Below, piece after piece: positions 7,961 to 15,686 of a stretch of DNA of 64,000 bases. Position 1 is the first letter of the stretch. The number at the start of each line of letters is the position of its first letter. The position numbers and the translations under genes were made by a program. The notes below the pieces were generated by a model. It did not search any database, had not been told where the DNA came from, and was given only the letters and a program-made list of their open reading frames with translations. The stretch spans positions 1,426,001-1,490,000 of the forward strand of contig OZ243123.1 of the NCBI GenBank assembly GCA_965212505.1, in the 5' to 3' direction. The DNA is from JAHEKO01 sp965212505. GTDB lineage: Bacteria; Acidobacteriota; Thermoanaerobaculia; Multivoradales; JAHEKO01.

Positions 7961-9712
7961 ATGCTCAAGAACAGTCGCATCGTAGCTCTGGGACTCACGT
8001 TTTCGTTGATCTTTCTACCCCTCGCGAGTCAGGCGGCAACCGTTCACACCGCCAACGACTGGTGTGGCACACACGAGACGCTCGGCGAGATCGCCACCGC
8101 CCAGCACAAGATGCTCGAGCGACGCGCACTCCGAGAGGCGCAGTCGTTCGGTAAGTCGGGTCGATTCCTCGTCGGCGCTCAGTCGGCTCCGCAGGTGAGC
8201 CAGGAGGGCGACGTCGTGATCATGGTCGACGACGGGAGCTTGATCCGAGAGCCGAATCCGTCCGACGCGTCCGATTCGGGCTACTTCATTCGCAAGAAGA
8301 AGAAGAAGCTGAAGCTGACTCAGAAGCCGGGTGGTGTTGCGAGCAACCTGGGCGAGAAGATTCAGATCGGCGACGACGACACCGTCGAGTTCGATTTCGA
8401 GAAGGGGTTCACCTTCAAGTTCTTTGGCAAGAAGTACAGCTCGGTCTACGTCAACTCGGACGGGAACCTCACCTTTGGCGAGGGCGACAGCGCCTCGACG
8501 TCACGCGACTTGGGACGCGTGCTCAACGGCCCGGCGCGCGTGATGCCCTATTTTGTCGACCTCGATCCGAGTTCGGCCGGCGATGTCTACATCAACCAGC
8601 TCAGCAAGAAGAAGCTGCAGATCACCTGGATGGACGTTCCCGAGTTCGGGAGCTTCACGCCCAACACCTTCCAGGTGACGCTGTTCAAGAAGGGGCACGT
8701 ACAGATCAAGTTCGCCGAGATGAACGCGCCGACCGGCATCGTCGGGGTCTCACCGGGCGGCGGCGCCTCGGTCGAACTCCTCGACTTTTCCGAGGACGCG
8801 CCCACCTCAGTCGGTGAGCAGGCACTCGCCGAGGTCTTCGGCACCGAGCAGATCGTCGACGAGAGTGCGATCGCGGGCGTCTTCTACGATCACTACCCGG
8901 ACGACGTGGAGCAGATTGTCGTCTACTACGACTTCATCCTGCCGCTCCTCGGCGGCAACGCGGTCGCATACCACTTCACGACCAAGAACGACGTGAAGGG
9001 GATCGGCTACAAGAACTTCCGATCCCGCGAGGTGTTCGACAACTCGAGCGCCATGGGCAGCGATGGCGTACTCGAGGGCTTTGCCAACATGGGCTACGTC
9101 CACAAGTACGACGACGATCTGAACGAGCTACGCGACACGCTCACCCACCTGGGAGTTTTCATTCACGAGCTCGGGCATCAGTGGTTGAGCCGGCTCTTCT
9201 ATCGTCAGGGTGGCAACACCCGCACCGAGCTCCAGGAGAACGGCGGCCACTGGTCGTTCAACACCCACACCGGCGCGTCGTTCATGCAGGGCAACGACAT
9301 TCGCGACAACGGTGACGGGTCGTTCACCACGCTTGAGACCGACGCCAACTTCAGTGACGCCGACCTCTACGTGCTTGGCCTGATTCCGCCGGAGGAGGTC
9401 GATCCCTTCTTCTACGTCGCCAACAGCGGACAATCTCCGGGCCAGCTGCCGCAGTTCAACTTCAACATGTTCGGCAGTCGGGTGGACGTCAGTATCGACG
9501 ACGTCATCAGCGAAGAGGGACCGCGCGAGCCGTCTCACGAGGACTCTCCCAAGGAGTTCCGAACGGCGATGATTCTACTGGTCCCCGCTGGGCAGACGCC
9601 GCTTCAGGCGTCGATCGACAAGGTGCAGGACTTCGCCGATCAGGGTGCGAGTGAGTGGCGGAGTCAGACGCGCCGTCTGCAGACGATCGACTTCACGCTG
9701 ACGCCCAACTAG
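7961..9712 (+). CDS. secreted zinc metalloprotease with NIDO-like domain, 583 aa
   Basis: The start is supported by GGAGGAG just upstream. Residues 1-26 are a signal peptide. After a Lys-rich stretch (five consecutive K near 8291-8305) comes a nidogen-like region (about 130-285; motifs FTFKFFGKKY, VNSDGNLTFG, VMPYFVDLDPS, ITWMDVPEFG). The C-terminal half carries the zincin motif HELGHQW (His402, Glu403, His406), with GGHWS at 428-432 offering His430 as a possible third ligand. It is likely an extracellular or surface protease; target unknown. The two-domain combination is not one I can assign to a MEROPS family. It is convergent with the propeller gene, with only 10 bp between stops. Confidence 0.8.
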   Translation: MLKNSRIVALGLTFSLIFLPLASQAATVHTANDWCGTHETLGEIATAQHKMLERRALREAQSFGKSGRFLVGAQSAPQVSQEGDVVIMVDDGSLIREPNPSDASDSGYFIRKKKKKLKLTQKPGGVASNLGEKIQIGDDDTVEFDFEKGFTFKFFGKKYSSVYVNSDGNLTFGEGDSASTSRDLGRVLNGPARVMPYFVDLDPSSAGDVYINQLSKKKLQITWMDVPEFGSFTPNTFQVTLFKKGHVQIKFAEMNAPTGIVGVSPGGGASVELLDFSEDAPTSVGEQALAEVFGTEQIVDESAIAGVFYDHYPDDVEQIVVYYDFILPLLGGNAVAYHFTTKNDVKGIGYKNFRSREVFDNSSAMGSDGVLEGFANMGYVHKYDDDLNELRDTLTHLGVFIHELGHQWLSRLFYRQGGNTRTELQENGGHWSFNTHTGASFMQGNDIRDNGDGSFTTLETDANFSDADLYVLGLIPPEEVDPFFYVANSGQSPGQLPQFNFNMFGSRVDVSIDDVISEEGPREPSHEDSPKEFRTAMILLVPAGQTPLQASIDKVQDFADQGASEWRSQTRRLQTIDFTLTPN

Positions 9713-9722
9713 ACGCCTCGGG

Positions 9723-10775
9723 TCAGTTCTCGGGTACGGCGATCGGCGAGTAGGCCATGCCGTCGGGCTCATGCCCGGCTTCCAGGACGCGGAGCACGTC
9801 GAGGTCGCGTGGGTCGACCTCGACGACGGCATCGGCCTGCGTCGCGGCGACCCAGGCGCGCTTGCCGTCGGGAGCGATCTCGATGCCGACCGGCACCGGG
9901 CTGCCGCCGAAGCGATCTCCGAATAGCCGGTTGGATGCGTCTGGAGCGTTGGTCAGGTCGAGTTTTCGGCGTGCCAGCTCTCGTCGGTCGGCGACGTCGA
10001 AGACGGCCAGCTCTCCCGATCGGGCGACCGAGATCAGCGCCAGCCGTCCGTCCGGTGTGAACTCGACGCGGATCGGAAAGCTGGCGCACGGGAAGCTCGC
10101 GGTCACCTCGAGGCTCACCGGGTCGATGATCGAGACCGTGTCTGCCGCCCGATTGGTCACCCAGATCTCCCTCCCGTCCGGAGTCGCGGCGATCCCCTCT
10201 GCACCGGCGCCCGTTTCGATGTCCGCCAGTTTGGCCCCCTGGACGAGGTCGACCGCGGTCACCGTTCCGGAACCGATGTTGGCGACGAAGGCGCGTCGGC
10301 CTTCGGGCGTGACGGCGACCATGTGAGCGATCTCCTGGCCAGTGGCGATCTCGCGGAGGATCTCGCCCGAGCTCACGTCGACGACCAGCAGGTGTTGACT
10401 CCCCTCGGTGGTGACGACCAAGCGCTTCGCGTCGAGGAAGTGGATTCCGTGGGGTCGAGTGTGCCGGCCAGTCTCGACGGTTGCGGTCGCCTTCGCGGAC
10501 GCTAGATCGACGACCGTCAGACTGCGACCGGCCCGATCGCGGTTGCCGTAGTTGGTGACAACCGCGGTGCGACCGTCGGGTGAGACGGCGATCTCGTGCG
10601 GCGAGCCGCCGGTAGCGACCGTGGCGAAGGAGAGGCCACTCTCGAGGTTGATCAGGTCGATCGTGTCATCCGATTTGTTGCCGACGATCAGAATCTGAGC
10701 GGTCGCTGCAGACGATGCCAACAAGCAGAGCGTGACAGCCAGGGGTAGAACTGGAGAGGAAACTCGACGGTGCAT
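9723..10775 (-). CDS. periplasmic YVTN-type beta-propeller protein, 350 aa
   Basis: A signal peptide occupies residues 1-27 (start ATG at 10775). The rest is about seven propeller blades of the YVTN class, recognisable as repeated SPDGRTAVVTN / TPEGRRAFVAN / TPDGREIWVTN / APDGKRAWVAA segments at roughly 42-residue spacing. Such propellers bind partners or small molecules and have no signature catalytic residues. It lies 10 bp downstream of the DUF6526-like membrane protein gene and is probably co-transcribed with it. Confidence 0.85.
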   Translation of the reverse strand: MHRRVSSPVLPLAVTLCLLASSAATAQILIVGNKSDDTIDLINLESGLSFATVATGGSPHEIAVSPDGRTAVVTNYGNRDRAGRSLTVVDLASAKATATVETGRHTRPHGIHFLDAKRLVVTTEGSQHLLVVDVSSGEILREIATGQEIAHMVAVTPEGRRAFVANIGSGTVTAVDLVQGAKLADIETGAGAEGIAATPDGREIWVTNRAADTVSIIDPVSLEVTASFPCASFPIRVEFTPDGRLALISVARSGELAVFDVADRRELARRKLDLTNAPDASNRLFGDRFGGSPVPVGIEIAPDGKRAWVAATQADAVVEVDPRDLDVLRVLEAGHEPDGMAYSPIAVPEN

Positions 10776-10785
10776 GGCGGTCGCC

Positions 10786-11214
10786 TCAGCACCGGCAGTC
10801 GTCGGCCTGCCAGTCGGTGACGGCGGCTTTGATCTGTTGGCGCCCGACGAGTTCGCCATCGAGCACACGACGCATCAAGCCGGGCAGCTCGGCGTCGCCC
10901 GCGAAGCGAAGGCCGATGAGCTGGTTGACGGTGAGCTCGGAAATACGCCCCTCGAGGTCGGCCGGTACGGCTCCTGCCAGGCGAAGTCGCATCTCGAGCC
11001 GAATGAGCCGGTCTTGCACGGCCAACGGGAAGGCTCGCATATAGAAGAAGACCAGCAGCAGGATGACCGCGAGGAGCAGCCTCATGCCCGAATCGAGGCC
11101 CGGCGTCCTGACCAGGCTCCAGATGGCGAGGCCGAGATAGACGACCATCAGCAGCGAGAGGAGGAAGTGGAACGGCGGCACAAAGCGAGAGTGATTCTTG
11201 AGATTCTGAGCCAT
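10786..11214 (-). CDS. small membrane protein, DUF6526-like, 142 aa
   Basis: Start MAQNLKNHSRFVPPFHF is characteristic of the DUF6526 family. Two transmembrane helices (about residues 15-36 and 45-65) are followed by a charged cytoplasmic tail rich in Arg/Leu helices and ending CRC. Function is unknown for the family. The frame is open far upstream, but that region is antisense to the cupredoxin lipoprotein, so ATG 11214 is the start. It is the first gene of a two-gene unit with the propeller gene. Confidence 0.75.
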   Translation of the reverse strand: MAQNLKNHSRFVPPFHFLLSLLMVVYLGLAIWSLVRTPGLDSGMRLLLAVILLLVFFYMRAFPLAVQDRLIRLEMRLRLAGAVPADLEGRISELTVNQLIGLRFAGDAELPGLMRRVLDGELVGRQQIKAAVTDWQADDCRC

Positions 11215-11271
11215 CGACGGTTCTCCTGGAATTGAACCCGGTGACGATCGGTGGGTACTTACGTTTTTGGG

Positions 11272-12141
11272 ATGAATCAAAACGCTACCACGGCAACTCG
11301 CCCCCTCCATCGCCGGTCGAGCCCTCGAAGGGCGCTCCTTCTTCTCGGCTTGGTACTCCTGCTCTCGAACGCGTGTCTCCTCCAGAGTCAGGGCACGCTG
11401 CAGACGCTCGTCCTCTACTTCAAGCTCGGTCAGGCCGTCCCGGCGGGTGAAGAGCTGCTGGCGCATCAGGTGACCTACCCCCAGGAGGTCAAGCTGAAGG
11501 GGCAGTTCGTTCGCGTCTCGGGACGGTTGAATCCGCCGCCCACCGCCGGTCGGGTGACGGTGCGCGCGGTCGGCACGGCGCCGTCCGGGGCACAGCAGCA
11601 TCGTTTTTCGACCACCCTGGCGCTCGCCGCCGATGGCTCGTTCAGCGCAGTCAAGAAGTTCAATAAGAACATCTCGGCGCAGACGGTGCAGACGATCACC
11701 GTGGAGCCGGTGGGCGGTGAGCTCGCCGCGGACACCGAGATCGCTCTGTGCGTCGACGTCACCAAGAAGAAGGCGGACTTTACGGCCGCCAACAGCTGTG
11801 CGACCGGCGGTTCCACCGGCGACGAGGGAGACAGCGAGTTCGCGCTCGTTCAGGTGTTGGACAACGAGTTTCGTCCGAAGAGTCTTACCATCCAGCCTGG
11901 GGATACCGTGAGATGGCAGCTCTCCGGTACCGACTCGTCCCACACCGTGACGGCGATGAGCGGGGCGTTCGACAGCGGTTTTGCCTTCACCTCCCAGGGG
12001 GTCTTCTTCGAGCGGACCTTCCCCCTTTCGGAGGACGGAGAGACGTTCGAGTACTCCTGCATCACGCACAAGGAGTGCTGCGAGATGCAGGGCTCGGTGC
12101 GCGTGGGCGTCGACGCGGCGCCCCCGTCTGACGGCTACTAG
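11272..12141 (+). CDS. lipoprotein with C-terminal cupredoxin domain, 289 aa
   Basis: I chose ATG 11272. The GTG at 11251 would place extra residues before the signal. A hydrophobic leader ends in the lipobox LSNAC, so the protein should be lipid-anchored. The middle (about 40-195) is an unassigned beta-rich region. The last ~90 residues are a plastocyanin/azurin-type cupredoxin with type 1 copper ligands in view: His in DSSHTV, then Cys, His and Met in YSCITHKECCEM. It is probably a periplasmic electron carrier or copper-binding domain. A pair of additional cysteines sits between the ligand His and Met. Divergent from the DUF6526-like gene. Confidence 0.83.
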   Translation: MNQNATTATRPLHRRSSPRRALLLLGLVLLLSNACLLQSQGTLQTLVLYFKLGQAVPAGEELLAHQVTYPQEVKLKGQFVRVSGRLNPPPTAGRVTVRAVGTAPSGAQQHRFSTTLALAADGSFSAVKKFNKNISAQTVQTITVEPVGGELAADTEIALCVDVTKKKADFTAANSCATGGSTGDEGDSEFALVQVLDNEFRPKSLTIQPGDTVRWQLSGTDSSHTVTAMSGAFDSGFAFTSQGVFFERTFPLSEDGETFEYSCITHKECCEMQGSVRVGVDAAPPSDGY

Positions 12142-12317
12142 GTCGATCCGGGCCCAGTTGACCGAAGGATTCGTGCCTTTCGACCCCTCCTATTAAGGGA
12201 AAGGACCAGGGTCGGGCGGGGCGTGTGGAGCGTCCAGTCGTGTAGAATTGGACTTGGCCTGTGGGCCCAGTTCCCTCCGCGCAGCATCCACGCTCGACCC
12301 ACCAACGACAGGTGCAA

Positions 12318-13490
12318 ATGCTTCGAAACGACTCAGGGCGACTTCGCCCAGGCAGGCCCCGTTCACCACTCGCAATCGCCGCCGCCCTCTCACTGATCGC
12401 TGCACTCGGTGTGAGCTCACCTGCGCTCTCGGAGAAGCGTCTCGACATTCGCAAGCTCGAGGCGGACTACGTCGCGGCTCTGGAGATGCTCTCTCTCGGA
12501 CAGCGGGACGAAGCGATCGACGCTCTGATGGATCTCGAGCTCGACGCGCTGGGTGCGACACCCAGCACCGGCCGCATCGATCGTGTCTGGCGACACAAGC
12601 TCGGCGTCGTACGCAAGGCGCTCGAGCTGACCACGCCGGAGGTCCTCGTGCCGGTGATCATGCTGCACCACGACGCCTACCAGCGCTACCGTGACGCTCG
12701 CCGACCGGTTCTCGCACGACATGCGCGAGACATGGCGACCGATCTCGCCACGTACAAGGCCCAGACGACGAAGAAGGACGCCGACAAGGAGTTTGCAGGC
12801 TGGATTATGACCAGCTTTGGCGCCTCGGTGCTCACCATGAGGACCTCCGGCTCGAGCGCCAGCATTCTGCGAGACGCTCTGGACATTTCGCCGAACAATC
12901 CGGTGGCGCTTCTCGGCCTCTCCTGGGCGCATGAGGCGCACGGCGAGTACGACGAGGCGGCGAAGCTGCTCGAGCGGCTGGTCAAGGCCGACCCGACTCA
13001 CCACCATGCGCGCCTGCGCCTCGCAATCTGCCAGCACCGACTCGGCTACCTGGAGGCAGAGTCGCGCGCCAACTTCGAAGCGGTGATCGAGCAGGCGAGC
13101 GAGCGATGGGTTCGCTCGGTCGCGCACCAGGAGCTGGCTCGCATCCTGGTCGACGAAGAGAACCCGGAGGGCGCCGAACGACTGCTACGTGCGGCGTATG
13201 CGGAGGACCCGACGGATCAGGAGATCGTCATCCAGCTCGCCTCGCTGATCGAGCGCCAGGGGCGTCGGGCCGAGGCTGCCGATCTGATCGGCGGGATCGT
13301 TCCCGCCGCCGGCGACACCCCCTCGGCTCGCTTCCTCTATGACGGTCGCCCGGACCTCGAGATCGACGCGGTTCGCGAAACGATGCAGGCGATGATGAAC
13401 GAGCGCCTCGACGTGCTGGCAACGGGGCTCCGTTGGTGGGGCGTCGGCACCGCGGAAGCCGACACGGCGACCGAAGGGGAGGGCGGATGA
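12318..13490 (+). CDS. exported TPR protein, 390 aa
   Basis: MLRNDSGRLRPG begins an Arg-rich n-region, followed by a hydrophobic core ending SSPALSEK, so it is Sec-exported. TPR-like helical pairs are visible in the second half (for example NPVALLGLSWAHEAHGEYDEA and the following unit, then EDPTDQEIVIQLASLIERQG). The first half is helical and not assigned. It is the first gene of a three-gene set: its stop overlaps the start of the VWA gene by ATGA. A role as a periplasmic scaffold is plausible but inferred. Confidence 0.8.
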   Translation: MLRNDSGRLRPGRPRSPLAIAAALSLIAALGVSSPALSEKRLDIRKLEADYVAALEMLSLGQRDEAIDALMDLELDALGATPSTGRIDRVWRHKLGVVRKALELTTPEVLVPVIMLHHDAYQRYRDARRPVLARHARDMATDLATYKAQTTKKDADKEFAGWIMTSFGASVLTMRTSGSSASILRDALDISPNNPVALLGLSWAHEAHGEYDEAAKLLERLVKADPTHHHARLRLAICQHRLGYLEAESRANFEAVIEQASERWVRSVAHQELARILVDEENPEGAERLLRAAYAEDPTDQEIVIQLASLIERQGRRAEAADLIGGIVPAAGDTPSARFLYDGRPDLEIDAVRETMQAMMNERLDVLATGLRWWGVGTAEADTATEGEGG

Positions 13491-14671
13491 GACTCGCGAC
13501 ACTCTTGCTGGGGCTGATCATTTCGACCGGTGCGCTGAGCGCTTCGGACCTCGACGTTTGGATCGACCATCCGGTCGGCGACCAGTTCGTCGCCGACACC
13601 GTGCAGCTCGTCATCGCGGTCAGCGGCGAGCAGTCGGCAAACGCCGTCGTCGAGGTCATCGTCGACGGAGAGAGCATCGGGACGCTGGTGAAGCCTCCCT
13701 ACACCGTCAACGTGGATGTCGGCAACGAGAACGTCGAACACGAGTTCACCGTCGTTGCGAAGGCTCCGGGCGGCTACACGGCGCGAACCTCCGTGCGGAC
13801 CCCCAAGCTACATGTCGACGACGCGTTGAAACTCACCCTGCAGCAGTTCTACGTCACCGTCGGCGGTTCCAGAGGGCGCGTGCTCGACCTCGAGCGGTCC
13901 GACTTTCGCGTCACCGAGGAGGGGGTCGATCAGGAGATCGTCACCTTCGAGAGAGGCGATGTGCCGCTCACTTCAGTGCTACTCCTCGACTGCAGTCTGA
14001 GCATGAAGGGTGAGCCGCTCAAGGCCGCGCTCGAGGGCGCGTCGCTCTTCCTCGACGGCATGACCGAGTACGACGAGACCATGGTGATGCTCTATTCGGA
14101 CCGCCTGCTCCGCTCGAGCTCGTTCGAGGGCGATCCCGAGAAGCTCGCCAGCACCTTGACGGATGTGTCGGCGAACGGCGGCACCGCAGTCAACGACCAC
14201 CTCTACCTGGCGCTCAAGAGGCTCGACGAACGTCAGGGACGGAGTGTTGCGGTCCTGTTCACCGACGGCACCGATGTTCACAGTGTGCTCGAGATGGCCG
14301 ATGTCGCCGAGAAGGTGCGCGAGAGTCAGGCGCTCATCTACTGGGTCTACCTTCGGCTACGCCCCGGTGAGAGCGAAGACAAGGTTCCCGGCTACATGGC
14401 CACCTGGCGCAACCTCGCGGCGACCGAGACCGAGTTCCGGCGTCTGCGCTCCGCGGTGGAAGAGAGCGGCGGCCGGGTGCAGGTGGTCGACCACCTCGAG
14501 GACCTCGACGACGCCTTCGTCGGCATCATGAAGGAGCTGCGCGAGCAGTACGTGATTGGCTACTACCCGAGCGACCAGAGCAAAGATGGCGACTGGCGTG
14601 AGGTGAAGGTGCGGGTCAAGCGCAGCGGGACTCGCGTGCGCGCTCGAGAAGGCTACGTCGCCTATCCCTAG
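13487..14671 (+). CDS. exported VWA-domain protein, Acidobacterial type, 394 aa
   Basis: A signal peptide (residues 1-17) is followed by a beta-rich domain (about 18-105) and a segment FRVTEEGVDQEIVTF that precedes the VWA domain in 'VWFA-related Acidobacterial' proteins. The MIDAS motif is present as DCSLS (in LLLDCSLSMKG), with the downstream GGTAV and FTDGTDVHS elements, so divalent-metal-dependent protein binding is likely. Its start ATG overlaps the upstream stop (13487-13490). The DUF1566 gene follows after 13 bp. Confidence 0.9.
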   Translation: MRLATLLLGLIISTGALSASDLDVWIDHPVGDQFVADTVQLVIAVSGEQSANAVVEVIVDGESIGTLVKPPYTVNVDVGNENVEHEFTVVAKAPGGYTARTSVRTPKLHVDDALKLTLQQFYVTVGGSRGRVLDLERSDFRVTEEGVDQEIVTFERGDVPLTSVLLLDCSLSMKGEPLKAALEGASLFLDGMTEYDETMVMLYSDRLLRSSSFEGDPEKLASTLTDVSANGGTAVNDHLYLALKRLDERQGRSVAVLFTDGTDVHSVLEMADVAEKVRESQALIYWVYLRLRPGESEDKVPGYMATWRNLAATETEFRRLRSAVEESGGRVQVVDHLEDLDDAFVGIMKELREQYVIGYYPSDQSKDGDWREVKVRVKRSGTRVRAREGYVAYP

Positions 14672-14684
14672 TATTCTCTCCACG

Positions 14685-15686
14685 ATGACGTGGAGAGACG
14701 TCGCTCGAGCCTCACTGCTCCTCCTGCTGATCGCGGTCGGTGTGCCGACCGCGGTCGCGCAGGAGACCGCTGATCCGACCGAGGCTCAGGACGAGCCGGC
14801 ACCAGTCGAAGAGGAAGCGCCAGAGTCGACGACGGAAGACTCAGGTGAAGAGGCGGTGCCAGGGGAGTCGGACGCCGCCCTGGAGGCATCCGATCCGGAA
14901 GCTCCCGAAGGGTCGTCGAGTTCGGAGGACGCCGACGCCGAAGCGCCCGCGAACTCGGAGGACGCCGATGACCAGGAGACCGTCCAACTCACGGTCACCG
15001 CTGACGCGAAGTGCACTCTCTATGTCGACGGAGAACTCGAGGGGCGCGTGGAGCCCGTTGAACCTCTCGAGGTGGAGGTCGACACCGGCGAGGTGAAGCT
15101 GCGCGCGGCCTCGACCGCGGTTGCCGGCGCCGTCTGGGAGGAGACGCTGGAGCTCGTCGAGGGGGGCGAGCAGAGTGTCCGGATCAAGATGAAGCGGACG
15201 ATCCGGCAGTTCCGCAAAGAGGAGCGCAAGACCGGTGTCTACCGCGACACCGAGACCGAGCTGATGTGGCCCAAGCGCGACAACGGGCGCGACGTGGACC
15301 TGCGCCGCGCGTACGCCTACTGCCGCGATCTCGAGACCGGTGGTTTTGACGACTGGCGTCTGCCGCTGCTCGATGAGTTGCGTTCGCTCGAGGCGATTTG
15401 GGCGCGAACGGGCTTCAAGATCCAGGGCGGCATCACCCTCTCCGAGTGTTGCCCCTGGTCTTCGGACTACGACGGCGAGATGCGCGCCTGGACCTTCAAC
15501 TATCGGTTCCGTCAGGCGTTCGAGGCGAACGCCGGGTATGCGCTCGGCTTCCGGGCGCTCTGCGTGCGCGCGTGGGACCCAGAGAAGGAGCCGGCCGAGT
15601 CCGAGAAGCAGCCCGAAGAGGCGGGCGACGAGCCGGCCGCCAGCGAGGACGCCGATCTAGTCGAAGGCGATCGGGGCGGCGAGTAG
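14685..15686 (+). CDS. exported acidic protein with PEGA-like and DUF1566 (Lcl) domains, 333 aa
   Basis: A signal peptide (about 1-25, ending AVAQE) is followed by about 75 residues of Glu/Asp/Ala/Ser/Pro low complexity, including a short repeat SEDADAEA / SEDADDQE. A PEGA-like beta domain (about 100-165, CTLYVDGELEGRVEP) comes next. The C-terminal DUF1566 domain has TGVYRDTETELMW, FDDWRLPLLDELRSL and GFRALCVRA, features of the Lcl/fimbrial-associated fold, with paired Cys (SECCPW). The protein ends in another acidic tail. It probably works at the cell surface with the TPR and VWA partners. The last 30 nt overlap the convergent acyl-CoA oxidase gene. Confidence 0.83.
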   Translation: MTWRDVARASLLLLLIAVGVPTAVAQETADPTEAQDEPAPVEEEAPESTTEDSGEEAVPGESDAALEASDPEAPEGSSSSEDADAEAPANSEDADDQETVQLTVTADAKCTLYVDGELEGRVEPVEPLEVEVDTGEVKLRAASTAVAGAVWEETLELVEGGEQSVRIKMKRTIRQFRKEERKTGVYRDTETELMWPKRDNGRDVDLRRAYAYCRDLETGGFDDWRLPLLDELRSLEAIWARTGFKIQGGITLSECCPWSSDYDGEMRAWTFNYRFRQAFEANAGYALGFRALCVRAWDPEKEPAESEKQPEEAGDEPAASEDADLVEGDRGGE

